From contig JAJDBH010000072.1 in the NCBI GenBank assembly GCA_029261455.1, positions 1 to 39,177 on the forward strand: a stretch of 39,177 nucleotides of DNA, read 5' to 3'. Both the position numbers and the translations under genes were made by a program. Positions 1-8,183 of the stretch are shown here, in pieces; positions within the stretch are counted from its first letter, which is position 1; each line of letters starts with the position of its first letter. Source of the DNA: Nitrospinaceae bacterium (GTDB lineage: Bacteria; Nitrospinota; Nitrospinia; Nitrospinales; VA-1). The notes under the pieces were generated by a model that was not told where the DNA came from, did no database searches, and worked only from the letters and a program-made list of their open reading frames with translations.

Positions 1-3000
1 AGAGTCGATTCTTTTGGAGGATAAATAATAATTTTGCCGCCCGAGAGTCCTTTACCGACATAGTCATTCGCATCGCCTGCCAGTTTGAACGTCACACCGG
101 GGGCCAAAAAACCACCAAAGGTCTGCCCTGCCGAACCCTTAAAGTTTATTTGAATCGTTCCATCAGGAAGACCTTCCTCACCATACTTTTTCGAGATTCG
201 GTAACTGAGCATCGCACCCGTCGCCCGATCTGTATTGACTATGGGTATATCGCCCTGCACTTTCTCTTTATTCTCCAGAGCAGGTTCACTCATCTTGATC
301 AACTTGTGATCCAGAGCATTATCCATATCGCCGCTCAAATCCTGAGTGCGAATATTGCGTATCGCGACGTTACTATCCACATCCGGTTTGTGCAGAATTC
401 GGGCTACATCGACTCCATGAGCTTTCCAATGCTCGGTTGCATAACTTGCCTCAAGAAGATCAACCCGACCGATCAAGTCATCAAACTTACGTATGCCCAA
501 CTCAGCCATGATCTCCCGAACTTCTCGAGCTATGAACGTGAAGAAGTTGACCACATATTCAGCCTTACCCGTGAACTTCTTGCGAAGAGTCGGGTCTTGA
601 GTGGCCACTCCAACGGAGCAGGTGTTGAGATGGCATTTCCTCATCATGATGCATCCCATCGTCACAAGTGTCGTGGTCGAGAAACCAAATTCATCGGCGC
701 CTAAAATTCCACCAATCACCACATCGCGGCCTGTTTTAAGCTGACCATCTACCTGAACACGAATCCGTCCCCGTAAATCGTTGAGCACAAGAATCTGCTG
801 AGTTTCAGAAAGTCCCAATTCCCAGGGGAGTCCAGCATGCTTGATAGAAGTTTGCGGTGACGCCCCGGTACCGCCATCATGCCCGGCAATCAACACCCCT
901 TCGGCGTGTGCTTTTGAAACTCCGGCTGCAATGGTTCCCACTCCTGCCTCGGCAACCAGTTTGACACTGACCCTCGCATCTGGATTCGCATTGTGTAAAT
1001 CGAAAATTAACTGTTGCAAATCTTCGATGGAATAGATGTCATGATGCGGAGGTGGCGAGATCAAACCCACTCCCGGAGTAGAGTGTCGAATTTTAGCGAT
1101 GTACTCACTGACCTTATGCCCCGGCAACTGACCTCCTTCTCCGGGCTTGGCTCCCTGAGAAATCTTGATCTGCATTTCATCGGCATTGGACAAATAATAA
1201 CTGTTCACGCCAAAACGTCCTGAGGCCACCTGCTTGATTTTGCTACGCCGAGAATCACCATTGGCGTCAGGCGTATTGCGGACACCATCTTCTCCGCCTT
1301 CACCAGTATTGCTTCTACCACCCAGCCGATTCATGGCAATCGCCAACGTCTCGTGCGCTTCACGAGAAATTGAACCGATGGACATAGCCCCTGTACAAAA
1401 ACGTTTAGTGATTTCTTCTACAGACTCAACTTCATCAATAGGAATGGAAGTGGTCTTCTTAAATTTAAACAACCCGCGCAAGGTACATTGGCGAGTGCTT
1501 TCACCATCTGCATGTTTGGAGAATTTTTTAAATGTCGCGTAATCATTCGAGCGAGTGGAGTGCTGCAATAGCCCGATAGCATTCGGGTTAAGCATGTGCT
1601 TCTCTTCACCACGACGCCAATGATAATTTCCACCCTGATCAAGAATGGAAGAGACTTCTTTACCAAATCCTTTTTTGTGGCGAGCCAAAGCTTCTTTAGC
1701 CAGAATTTCAAGTTCGGCACCACTAATGCGGGAAGGCGTTCCGGTAAAATAATGGTCTACTACTTTTTCACTCAAGCCAACCACTTCAAATACCTGAGCA
1801 CCACGATAACTCTGTATCGTGGAGATACCCATCTTCGCGGTGATTTTAAAAAGTCCTTTGCGTGTGGCTTTAATAAAATTAGCAATCGCGGTTTCAGCAT
1901 CGAGCTTTTCCAGAAACACACCCTCTTTGGCAATTTCTGCCACGGTTTCATATGCTAAATAAGGATAGATTGCGCCTGCGCCATAACCGATCAATAATGC
2001 GAAATGCATCATTTCCCGAGCTTCGCCAGTCTCTACCACCAACCCAACCCTTGTGCGTGTCCGTTCCCGCAACAGGTGATGATGCACTCCAGCGGTGGCA
2101 AGCAAGCTGGGGATGGGAGCATGGTTTGCATCCATTCCCTTGTCTGAAAGAACCAATATCGTGGCCCCATCTTCTATTGCCTGAGATGCCTCTTGGCATA
2201 GTTTATCCATTGCCCCTTTCAACCCAGCATGTCCCCCTGAAACTGGAAATAGTATTGGCAATACCACCGTTTTCAAATCGGTCTGGTCCAGAGTACGAAC
2301 CTTTTCCATTTCATCACCAGTAAGAATGGGATGCTCAACTTTTAGTTTGCGGCAATGTTCCGGCGATTCAGTTAAAAGGTTTCTTTCCTTTCCAAGAGTC
2401 ACTTCCATTGACATGACCAGTTCTTCACGTATCGAGTCTATAGCTGGATTAGTCACCTGTGCAAACAACTGCTTAAAATAATTAAACAGTAGCTGAGGCC
2501 TTTCAGACAATACCGCCAAAGGGGTATCATTACCCATCGAGCCGGTGGCCTCTGTGGCGTTCCCGACCATAGGCGCGATCACAAACTTTAAATCTTCGAT
2601 GGAATAGCCAAATGCCACCTGCCGGCTCAAAACCGTTTCAGAGTCGGACTTGAACTGAAAACTTGTTGCGGGCAAATCTTTAAGATTGACCTGGTTTTCC
2701 TTGACCCATTGCGTATAAGGTTTCTGGGTCGAAATTTTTGCTTTGATTTCTTCATCTGAAATAATGCGGCCTTCATTAATATCGACGAGAAACATTTTCC
2801 CCGGTTGTAACCGACCTTTGTATTCAATATTAGCTTCATCAACTGGAACAACCCCCACTTCCGAGGCCATGATAACCAGACCATCTTTAGTCACGTAATA
2901 ACGTGACGGACGCAAGCCGTTCCTATCCAGCACAGCTCCACAGGTTTCTCCATCGGTGAATGCTATTGAAGCTGGACCATCCCAGGGTTCCATCATGGAA

Positions 3001-4028
3001 GCATGATACTCATAGAATCCACGTTTATCGTCATCCATGGTTTCGTGCCCACTCCAAGGCTCGGGAATCATCATCATCATGGCATGTGGAAGAGATCGGC
3101 CAGTCAGGAACAACATCTCCAAAGCTTGATCAAAGTCTGCCGAGTCACTGCCACCCGGAGCAATGACAGGAAGGATCATATTAATTTCTTTAAATAAAGG
3201 CGATTCAAACATCGATTCACGAGCATCCATCCAGTTCTTATTTCCCCGAACGGTATTGATCTCGCCATTGTGCGCAATGTAACGAAAAGGTTGCGCTCGT
3301 CCCCATGAAGGGAAAGTATTTGTGCTGTAGCGGGAATGAGCCAACGCCAATGCGGAAACCATATTTGGGTCTTGCAGATCCAGATAATAGGTCTCCAATT
3401 GCGGAGCCATCAACTGACCTTTGTAAATCAGAGTCTTGCTGGAAAGACTGCAAGTGTAAAAGCTTTCGTTATTATCATTAAGCCCTGCACGACGTACACC
3501 CCATGCCGCACGCTTGCGAACACAATAAAGCCTTCTCTCGAACGCCAACTGATCTGGCACATCTGGCCCAGCACCTACAAAAAGCTGTTTGATCACCGGC
3601 TCAACAGAGCGGGCCATTCTTCCTATCGTTGTATTATCGACCGGAACCTCCCTCCACCCGAGAAGTTCCAAACCCTCCATCACAACCGCACGTTCCATGA
3701 TTTCCTGTCCTTCTTTGGTATCTTTACCCGTGGGAAGAAATATATTCCCCACCGCATAACGACCCACCTCAGGCAAATCGATACCGGACTTTTCACACTG
3801 CTCCTGGAAAAATTTATGGGGAATCTGAATGAGAATTCCGGCACCGTCGCCAGTCGCAGAATCTGCACCGCAAGCCCCTCGATGTTCCAGTTTTTTAAGG
3901 ATTTCTAGTCCTTGAGTGATGATCTCGTGGGACTTCTCCCCCTTCATATTCATGACAAACCCTACTCCACAGCTATCTTTTTCGAAAGCGGGGTCATAGA
4001 GGCCTTGTTTTTTTGGAAAAGCATGCAT
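1..4028 (-). CDS. gltB: Glutamate synthase large subunit (ferredoxin/NADPH-GOGAT), C-terminus cut by window edge
   Basis: Makes glutamate from glutamine and 2-oxoglutarate, the second half of the GS-GOGAT ammonium assimilation cycle. About 1342 residues are visible of a family length near 1500; the reading frame is the same at both ends and runs off base 1. The start ATG at 4028-4026 gives a 19-residue propeptide before Cys20 (context DSCGVGF), the N-terminal nucleophile of the glutamine amidotransferase domain. The central and FMN-binding synthase domains follow. The 3Fe-4S ligands are visible as C1126, C1132 and C1137 (CIMMRKCHLNTC). The last residues are the start of the GltB beta-helix (GGKIIIYPPKEST). 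No small subunit gltD is seen; it may lie beyond the edge. A sigma-54 promoter lies about 100 bp upstream, fitting nitrogen control. Whether the electron donor is NADPH or ferredoxin cannot be told here. Confidence 0.95.
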   Translation of the reverse strand, partial: MHAFPKKQGLYDPAFEKDSCGVGFVMNMKGEKSHEIITQGLEILKKLEHRGACGADSATGDGAGILIQIPHKFFQEQCEKSGIDLPEVGRYAVGNIFLPTGKDTKEGQEIMERAVVMEGLELLGWREVPVDNTTIGRMARSVEPVIKQLFVGAGPDVPDQLAFERRLYCVRKRAAWGVRRAGLNDNNESFYTCSLSSKTLIYKGQLMAPQLETYYLDLQDPNMVSALALAHSRYSTNTFPSWGRAQPFRYIAHNGEINTVRGNKNWMDARESMFESPLFKEINMILPVIAPGGSDSADFDQALEMLFLTGRSLPHAMMMMIPEPWSGHETMDDDKRGFYEYHASMMEPWDGPASIAFTDGETCGAVLDRNGLRPSRYYVTKDGLVIMASEVGVVPVDEANIEYKGRLQPGKMFLVDINEGRIISDEEIKAKISTQKPYTQWVKENQVNLKDLPATSFQFKSDSETVLSRQVAFGYSIEDLKFVIAPMVGNATEATGSMGNDTPLAVLSERPQLLFNYFKQLFAQVTNPAIDSIREELVMSMEVTLGKERNLLTESPEHCRKLKVEHPILTGDEMEKVRTLDQTDLKTVVLPILFPVSGGHAGLKGAMDKLCQEASQAIEDGATILVLSDKGMDANHAPIPSLLATAGVHHHLLRERTRTRVGLVVETGEAREMMHFALLIGYGAGAIYPYLAYETVAEIAKEGVFLEKLDAETAIANFIKATRKGLFKITAKMGISTIQSYRGAQVFEVVGLSEKVVDHYFTGTPSRISGAELEILAKEALARHKKGFGKEVSSILDQGGNYHWRRGEEKHMLNPNAIGLLQHSTRSNDYATFKKFSKHADGESTRQCTLRGLFKFKKTTSIPIDEVESVEEITKRFCTGAMSIGSISREAHETLAIAMNRLGGRSNTGEGGEDGVRNTPDANGDSRRSKIKQVASGRFGVNSYYLSNADEMQIKISQGAKPGEGGQLPGHKVSEYIAKIRHSTPGVGLISPPPHHDIYSIEDLQQLIFDLHNANPDARVSVKLVAEAGVGTIAAGVSKAHAEGVLIAGHDGGTGASPQTSIKHAGLPWELGLSETQQILVLNDLRGRIRVQVDGQLKTGRDVVIGGILGADEFGFSTTTLVTMGCIMMRKCHLNTCSVGVATQDPTLRKKFTGKAEYVVNFFTFIAREVREIMAELGIRKFDDLIGRVDLLEASYATEHWKAHGVDVARILHKPDVDSNVAIRNIRTQDLSGDMDNALDHKLIKMSEPALENKEKVQGDIPIVNTDRATGAMLSYRISKKYGEEGLPDGTIQINFKGSAGQTFGGFLAPGVTFKLAGDANDYVGKGLSGGKIIIYPPKEST

Positions 4029-4083
4029 AATTTAATTAACTCATTGAATTTAAAAAGCGTTTTTACTCACTGCTCGTCGAAAA

Positions 4084-4111
4084 GCATCGAAAATTCAACG
4101 ATTTTCAATGC
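4084..4111 (-). promoter_or_regulatory. Hairpin in the 5' leader of gltB
   Basis: An 11-bp inverted repeat with one mismatch (arms 4084-4094 and 4101-4111, 6-nt loop) lies just after the predicted sigma-54 transcription start of gltB. On the transcript strand the arms read GCATTGAAAAT and ATTTTCGATGC and are followed by CTTTTCG. It could be an attenuator, an mRNA stabiliser or a protein operator; the sequence alone does not say which. Confidence 0.4.
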
Positions 4112-4125
4112 AGGAAGCATATATA

Positions 4126-4143
4126 CAGCAAGAGTCGTGCCCA
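4126..4143 (-). promoter_or_regulatory. Sigma-54 (RpoN) promoter of gltB
   Basis: Read on the minus strand, bases 4142-4127 are GGGCACGACTCTTGCT. This matches the sigma-54 consensus TGGCACGNNNNTTGCW at every fixed base except the first, with the obligatory GG (4141-4140) and GC (4129-4128) exactly 10 nt apart. Transcription would start near 4116, leaving a leader of about 88 nt before the gltB ATG. RpoN control of glutamate synthase is biologically sensible because nitrogen genes are a classic sigma-54 target. No enhancer-binding protein gene is present nearby. Confidence 0.75.
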
Positions 4144-4322
4144 GGATAACCCCTTGATATTGGGCGATATAAAATAAGACCAGCTAAATTAGCGTAATTA
4201 ATACACACTATTATGCGTATATTTTACACAATAGGCGTAGATTTGACGTCTGTAATGAAAAAACCTTAAACCTTCACTGACTGGCGAACGAGCCTTGGAG
4301 AATTTTAACTGCCATTATAATT

Positions 4323-4349
4323 GAAACCTGCGACAAAGTGGCAGGTTTC
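4323..4349. repeat. Perfect 9-bp inverted repeat, candidate activator site
   Basis: Arms GAAACCTGC (4323-4331) and GCAGGTTTC (4341-4349) are perfect complements separated by 9 nt. There is no T-run on either side, so it does not look like an intrinsic terminator. It sits in the divergent gap between gltB and the CBS gene, roughly 210 bp upstream of the predicted gltB sigma-54 start. That is a normal distance for an enhancer-binding activator site. It might equally serve the CBS gene; its function is inferred only from position and symmetry. Confidence 0.4.
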
Positions 4350-4488
4350 CACCACAACGCGGCCAAAAGAACATCCCGGTCTTTTAATTAACTGTTTTTA
4401 TTTCTCAAAGTTGTTAGAATGCCAGTAACACTTTCTGCAATACGATTGATGAAGTATTATTCATTTTTCTATTAAATCAAGGCTACCA

Positions 4489-5127
4489 ATGATCGTTGAT
4501 GAAATAATGACCCGTAAGGTCATCACAATTAAGTCTGGGGACACCCTTTATAAGGCTCAGGAGTTGATGGTTAAGAACTCCATACGCCATTTGCCCGTTG
4601 TTCAAGGCAAGGAACTTGATGGTATCATCACAGAAAGCGATATCCGCGGCGCATTTGTCACAAAAAGTATTGGATCGGGAAAGATAACGGTCCTCGACCC
4701 CAAACAAATGAAGGTTTCGGATTACATGACCCGCGACCCCCAAACCGTAGGACCCGAGACTAATGTTGAAGATGCGGCTCTCCTGATTTACAAAAACAAG
4801 ATCGGATCGATCCCTGTTATAGACAACAACAAGTTGGTCGGCATCATCTCAATCCTCGATATGCTGGGATTGTTCATAGATTTGATGGGCATCATCCATT
4901 CCAGCTCAAGAGTAGACATCATCATGGATAAAGATCCGAAGAACTTTGAATCAGTATCAAAAATCATCCATGATCAAGACTTAAACATCATCAGCGTTGG
5001 CATGGCCCCCTATGCCAAGAACAAAAAGAAACAAGTCTATTTCTTTCGCCTCGACCTGTGCGAAACAGCCCCTTTGGTCAAGAAGATTGAAAAGGCCGGG
5101 TTCAAGGTGCTGAACGCCATCGACTGA
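4489..5127 (+). CDS. CBS-CBS-ACT domain protein (AcuB-like)
   Basis: A 212-residue cytoplasmic protein with two CBS domains (about residues 2-55 and 75-128) and a C-terminal ACT-like domain (about 143-212). CBS pairs bind adenosyl ligands such as AMP, ATP or SAM, and ACT domains bind amino acids or mediate dimers, so a metabolite-sensing role is likely. Both CBS repeats show the usual opening (IMTRKVITI; YMTRDPQTV) and the closing GII-type strand (DGIITESDI; VGIISILDM). The architecture is that of AcuB, but no acetoin genes are near, so the symbol is not assigned. It stands alone, divergent from gltB and upstream of leuA; a link to nitrogen or amino-acid status is possible but unproven. A weak AAGG lies 9-10 nt before the ATG. 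Confidence 0.85.
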   Translation: MIVDEIMTRKVITIKSGDTLYKAQELMVKNSIRHLPVVQGKELDGIITESDIRGAFVTKSIGSGKITVLDPKQMKVSDYMTRDPQTVGPETNVEDAALLIYKNKIGSIPVIDNNKLVGIISILDMLGLFIDLMGIIHSSSRVDIIMDKDPKNFESVSKIIHDQDLNIISVGMAPYAKNKKKQVYFFRLDLCETAPLVKKIEKAGFKVLNAID

Positions 5128-5463
5128 TAGCGAGTACCATCCCTGCGATTTCCAATCTAACCTTGCCTCATTGCAGAACAATAGCCTCAAGCAACATAAA
5201 CACCAGCCTTAAATATTTGTGTTTGGATCCGGTTTTGTTTACAATAGAGTTTCCACTGACGCATTCTTAGAACAGGCTAATGTTTATTTATTCCAAAACA
5301 CAATTTGCTTCATACTCCGGCCTGGAACTACGTCTACTATCCCTGCTCTAAGGGCGAGCCTTCACTCTCAGCAATCGGCTCCCCCAACCTGTTTCTTAAA
5401 GCTCCCAATTCGATTCATTCAGTAATTTATTTATTCTGATACCTGAGAAAAACTTCCAATCCT
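5128..5463. other. Intergenic region before leuA, no gene recognised
   Basis: About 340 bp between the CBS-ACT gene and the leuA promoter. A 68-codon open frame at 5219-5425 has low-complexity composition, no ribosome binding site and no recognisable similarity, so it is not called. I looked for a leucine-rich leader peptide or T-box-like element ahead of leuA and saw neither. Confidence 0.5.
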
Positions 5464-5492
5464 TTGGTATTTAGTGGGATACATCTTATAAT
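5464..5492 (+). promoter_or_regulatory. Sigma-70 promoter of leuA
   Basis: TTGGTA at 5464-5469 (four of six bases of TTGACA), a 17-nt spacer and a perfect TATAAT at 5487-5492. Transcription would begin near 5499, giving a short leader of about 30 nt that contains the leuA ribosome binding site AAAGGAGA (5513-5520). The short leader leaves no room for an attenuator. Confidence 0.6.
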
Positions 5493-5530
5493 ATGGAAGA
5501 CTTATTTATTTGAAAGGAGATTTTTTAGTC

Positions 5531-7093
5531 ATGCAACCCGAAAAACTCATAATCTTTGACACTACATTAAGAGACGGGGAACAATGCCCCGGTGCCAGCT
5601 TGAACATCAAGGAAAAACTTGTGATCGCTCGGCAGCTGGCTCTACTTAATGTCGATGTGATCGAAGCGGGTTTTCCAGTTGCTTCTCCGGGGGATTTCGA
5701 ATCGGTCAAACAGATTGCCGAAGAAATCCGTGGCGCAAAAATCGCCGGTCTTTCACGGGCATTGGAAAAGGATATTGAGGCAACAGCAAAGGCTTTGGAA
5801 AAAGCCGAGTCACCGCGTATTCATGTTTTCCTCTCTACATCAAAAGTGCATCGGGAACATATGGTTGAAAAGGCCAAGGGAGAGATCATCGAAATGGGGG
5901 TGAAAGCCGTTCAGTTCGCCCGCAAATATTGTGATGACGTTGAGTTTTCTCCTATGGATGCGACTCGCACTGAAAAAGATTTTCTCGCCGATGTGACACG
6001 CGAGGTCATCAGTGCTGGAGCCACGACGGTAAATATCCCCGACACGGTGGGTTACACGGTGCCAGAAGAGTTTGCCGAACTCATCCGCTATTTGAAGGCG
6101 AATGTTTCTAACATTAATGAAGCTATTATCAGTGTGCATTGCCATAACGATCTCGGGCTTGCGGTTTCTAATTCTCTTTCGGCAGTGCAGGCCGGGGCGC
6201 GGCAGGTGGAGTGCACCATCAACGGTATTGGCGAACGGGCCGGAAACGCGGCCATGGAAGAAGTGGTCATGGCTGTCAGGACCCGGAAGGATTTTTTCAG
6301 CGGCGTGTATACGGGAATCGACACCAAGCATATTCAGACGTGCAGCAAACTGGTCAGCAGCTTGACGGGATTCTTCGTGCAACGCAATAAAGCCATTGTC
6401 GGGAAAAATGCGTTCGCGCACGAGTCTGGCATCCATCAACATGGGTTTCTCAAACGTAAAGACACCTTCGAGATCATGGACCCAAAGGATGTGGGCGGTG
6501 AGGAGTCGGAGCTAGTGATGGGTAAGCATTCGGGCCGTAACGCCCTACTCCATAAAATTCAGGAACTAGGGTATAGCCTGGAACCCGATGAACTGGACAG
6601 GGTATTTCTGGAGTTCAAAGTTCTTGCCGATGAGAAGAAGGAAATTTTTGAGGATGATTTCCACACTCTTATCCAGAAGCAGAAGTTTTCTGAGAAACAG
6701 CAGAACACTTATGAATTGGGTTCTTTGCAATGCGGTTTTGAAACAGGCAAGGTGCCTCAGGCGACTGTCGTTCTGGTCAGCCGTGACGACAAAGAACATT
6801 CTTCCAACGCCAGTGGCGATGGTCCCGTGGATGCTATTTATAACGCCATCGACAAGATCACCGGCCTCAGTTGCAAGCTTCTTGACTATCAGGTAATGGC
6901 TAAGACGAAAGGTCAGGATGCTCAGGGTGAGGTCACTGTTCGTGTTCAACATGAAAAAAGAGAAGTATTGGGAAAAGGTGCTGGTGTTAATACAATAGAA
7001 GCCAGCGCACTCTCTTATCTCAACGCGATCAATAAACTTCTGCTCAAGTCAAAATCCGGCCCGGTTGAAGGTAGTGAAGTACCGGGACCGTAA
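5531..7093 (+). CDS. leuA: 2-isopropylmalate synthase
   Basis: Condenses acetyl-CoA with 2-oxoisovalerate to 2-isopropylmalate, the first committed step of leucine synthesis. The protein is 520 residues, normal for the long bacterial form. The HMGL-like TIM barrel opens with FDTTLRDGEQ; metal ligands fit D15, H203 and H205 (SVHCHND) and N239 (GERAGN). The C-terminal LeuA dimer domain that gives leucine feedback inhibition is present (about 390-505, including GDGPVDAIYNAI). The ATG at 5531 is chosen because AAAGGAGA (5513-5520) lies just before it. A TTG at 5510 in the same frame would lie across that site and add seven residues not expected in the family. It is monocistronic by appearance: own promoter upstream and a strong terminator directly downstream. 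No other leu or ilv gene is in the window. Citramalate or homocitrate synthase are less likely relatives. Confidence 0.93.
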   Translation: MQPEKLIIFDTTLRDGEQCPGASLNIKEKLVIARQLALLNVDVIEAGFPVASPGDFESVKQIAEEIRGAKIAGLSRALEKDIEATAKALEKAESPRIHVFLSTSKVHREHMVEKAKGEIIEMGVKAVQFARKYCDDVEFSPMDATRTEKDFLADVTREVISAGATTVNIPDTVGYTVPEEFAELIRYLKANVSNINEAIISVHCHNDLGLAVSNSLSAVQAGARQVECTINGIGERAGNAAMEEVVMAVRTRKDFFSGVYTGIDTKHIQTCSKLVSSLTGFFVQRNKAIVGKNAFAHESGIHQHGFLKRKDTFEIMDPKDVGGEESELVMGKHSGRNALLHKIQELGYSLEPDELDRVFLEFKVLADEKKEIFEDDFHTLIQKQKFSEKQQNTYELGSLQCGFETGKVPQATVVLVSRDDKEHSSNASGDGPVDAIYNAIDKITGLSCKLLDYQVMAKTKGQDAQGEVTVRVQHEKREVLGKGAGVNTIEASALSYLNAINKLLLKSKSGPVEGSEVPGP

Positions 7094-7108
7094 ACCATGC
7101 AACACTCT

Positions 7109-7140
7109 CCCTCTCCGGTTATACCGGAGGGGGATTTTCT
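7109..7140 (+). terminator. Rho-independent terminator of leuA
   Basis: An 11-bp GC-rich stem (7109-7119 with 7123-7133, one G-T pair, 3-nt loop) built around CTCCGGT and ACCGGAG is followed by ATTTTCTTTT. It begins 15 bp after the leuA stop and ends transcription before cmoA. Confidence 0.88.
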
Positions 7141-7157
7141 TTTAAAATTCACATCGG

Positions 7158-7892
7158 GTGAACTCCATCTCCAAACGAGACACATTATTCAAGCAGGACA
7201 AGGGCAGCGGACCTTTCGAGTTTAACGAATCGGTCGCCAACGTCTTCGAAGATATGTTGGGGCGCAGCGTTCCGATGTATCAGGAATGCCAGTCATTGGC
7301 CGTGCACTGGTGCGCCCGATTAGCCAAGGCTAACACATCTATTTACGACCTGGGTTGTTCCACCGGTCAGCTACTCCTTAAGCTGGCGCTTTCGATAGAT
7401 AGAAATAACGGAATTGCTTTGTACGGTGTCGATAATTCTTCGGCCATGCTGGAGAAATCCCGTAAAACACTTGAGCAATCACCGATCCCCTGCGAATTGT
7501 TGGAAGTCGACTTAAATCAGAAAATAGCCATCCAAAATGCGTCTGTGGTGGTGATGAACTACACCCTGCAGTTTGTGTTGCCTGAAAACAGGCTCCCGCT
7601 GTTGAAGAATATCTCTGAGAATCTCGTCCCCGGAGGGTCACTCATTCTCATTGAGAAAATAAAAAGCGATATTTCAGAGCTGGATCAGACATTCATCGAT
7701 TTTCATCATCAATTTAAACGGGACCGAGGCTACTCCGATCTGGAGATTTCCCGAAAGCGTGAAGCTCTGGAAAATGTGCTCATTCCCTGGACTGTGGAGG
7801 AAAATCAAAGTCTCATCAAAAAAGCTGGATTCCAAACTGTGGATCTGTTTTTTAAATGGAACAACTTTGCCGGATTTATTGCTTTGAATTAG
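7158..7892 (+). CDS. cmoA: Carboxy-S-adenosyl-L-methionine synthase
   Basis: CmoA converts SAM and prephenate to carboxy-SAM, which CmoB uses to make the wobble modification cmo5U34 in tRNA. The 244-residue protein follows enterobacterial CmoA almost end to end: KRDTLF near the N-terminus, the RSVPMY segment, the SAM motif YDLGCSTGQ, NYTLQF, the FKRDRGYSDLEIS block and the KR-x-x-LENV motif containing the arginine that recognises the carboxy group. The start is a GTG at 7158; no ATG or clear ribosome site is available between the leuA terminator and the conserved sequence, so the exact start is somewhat uncertain. No cmoB is in the window. It heads a likely run with the FmdB zinc ribbon and the radical SAM gene. 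Confidence 0.88.
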   Translation: MNSISKRDTLFKQDKGSGPFEFNESVANVFEDMLGRSVPMYQECQSLAVHWCARLAKANTSIYDLGCSTGQLLLKLALSIDRNNGIALYGVDNSSAMLEKSRKTLEQSPIPCELLEVDLNQKIAIQNASVVVMNYTLQFVLPENRLPLLKNISENLVPGGSLILIEKIKSDISELDQTFIDFHHQFKRDRGYSDLEISRKREALENVLIPWTVEENQSLIKKAGFQTVDLFFKWNNFAGFIALN

Positions 7893-7970
7893 AAACTATT
7901 GTATTCTTAGTAACTTGAGTAGTAACATCCCGTTTTAATTGATGTTTAGACGAATCAGGAGAACCCGGTC

Positions 7971-8165
7971 ATGCCTAATTACGATCATACTTGTGAAAAA
8001 TGTAAAAAAGATTTCGTGATCGAAATGAGAATGTCAGAAGTGGGTGAAAAAAAAGTAGCTTGCCCTGAATGCGGGTCGAAAAAGGTTTCGCGCAACGTGA
8101 CCAACAACACGTTTTGGAGCGAAAGCATAGACCGCTATAATTACACCAAAACCAACAATGATTAA
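7971..8165 (+). CDS. FmdB-family zinc ribbon protein
   Basis: A 64-residue protein with the N-terminal FmdB/CxxC_CxxC_SSSS regulatory zinc ribbon: MPNYDHTCEKCKKDF, then ACPECGSKKVSRNV, giving four zinc-binding cysteines in two CxxC pairs. The tail (about residues 47-64) is polar and probably disordered. Family members are small DNA- or protein-binding modulators of unknown target. An AGGAGAA sequence (7957-7963) sits at good distance before the ATG. It lies 78 bp after cmoA and 18 bp before the radical SAM gene, so co-transcription with the latter is likely. Confidence 0.85.
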   Translation: MPNYDHTCEKCKKDFVIEMRMSEVGEKKVACPECGSKKVSRNVTNNTFWSESIDRYNYTKTNND

Positions 8166-8183
8166 TCCCACACCAACTAAATT

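Larger units (their letters stand above)
4029..4488. other. Divergent intergenic region gltB / CBS-ACT gene
   Basis: This 460-bp gap holds no convincing gene. It contains the gltB sigma-54 promoter, a leader hairpin and a perfect inverted repeat (listed separately). The stretch 4195-4240 is very AT-rich with an imperfect repeat of TACACACTATTA and TACACAATAG. I could not identify a good sigma-70 promoter for the CBS gene. Confidence 0.5.

Noticed and set aside
150-704. Long plus-strand open frame (184 codons) and several others inside 1-4000
   Set aside because: They lie opposite the continuous gltB frame, whose conserved motifs and iron-sulfur ligands are certain; no similarity or ribosome sites support the plus-strand frames.
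5219-5425. 68-codon ORF in the gap before leuA
   Set aside because: Low-complexity composition, no ribosome site, no recognisable family; treated as chance.
5840-6442. 200-codon minus-strand ORF inside leuA
   Set aside because: Antisense shadow of a fully conserved leuA reading frame.
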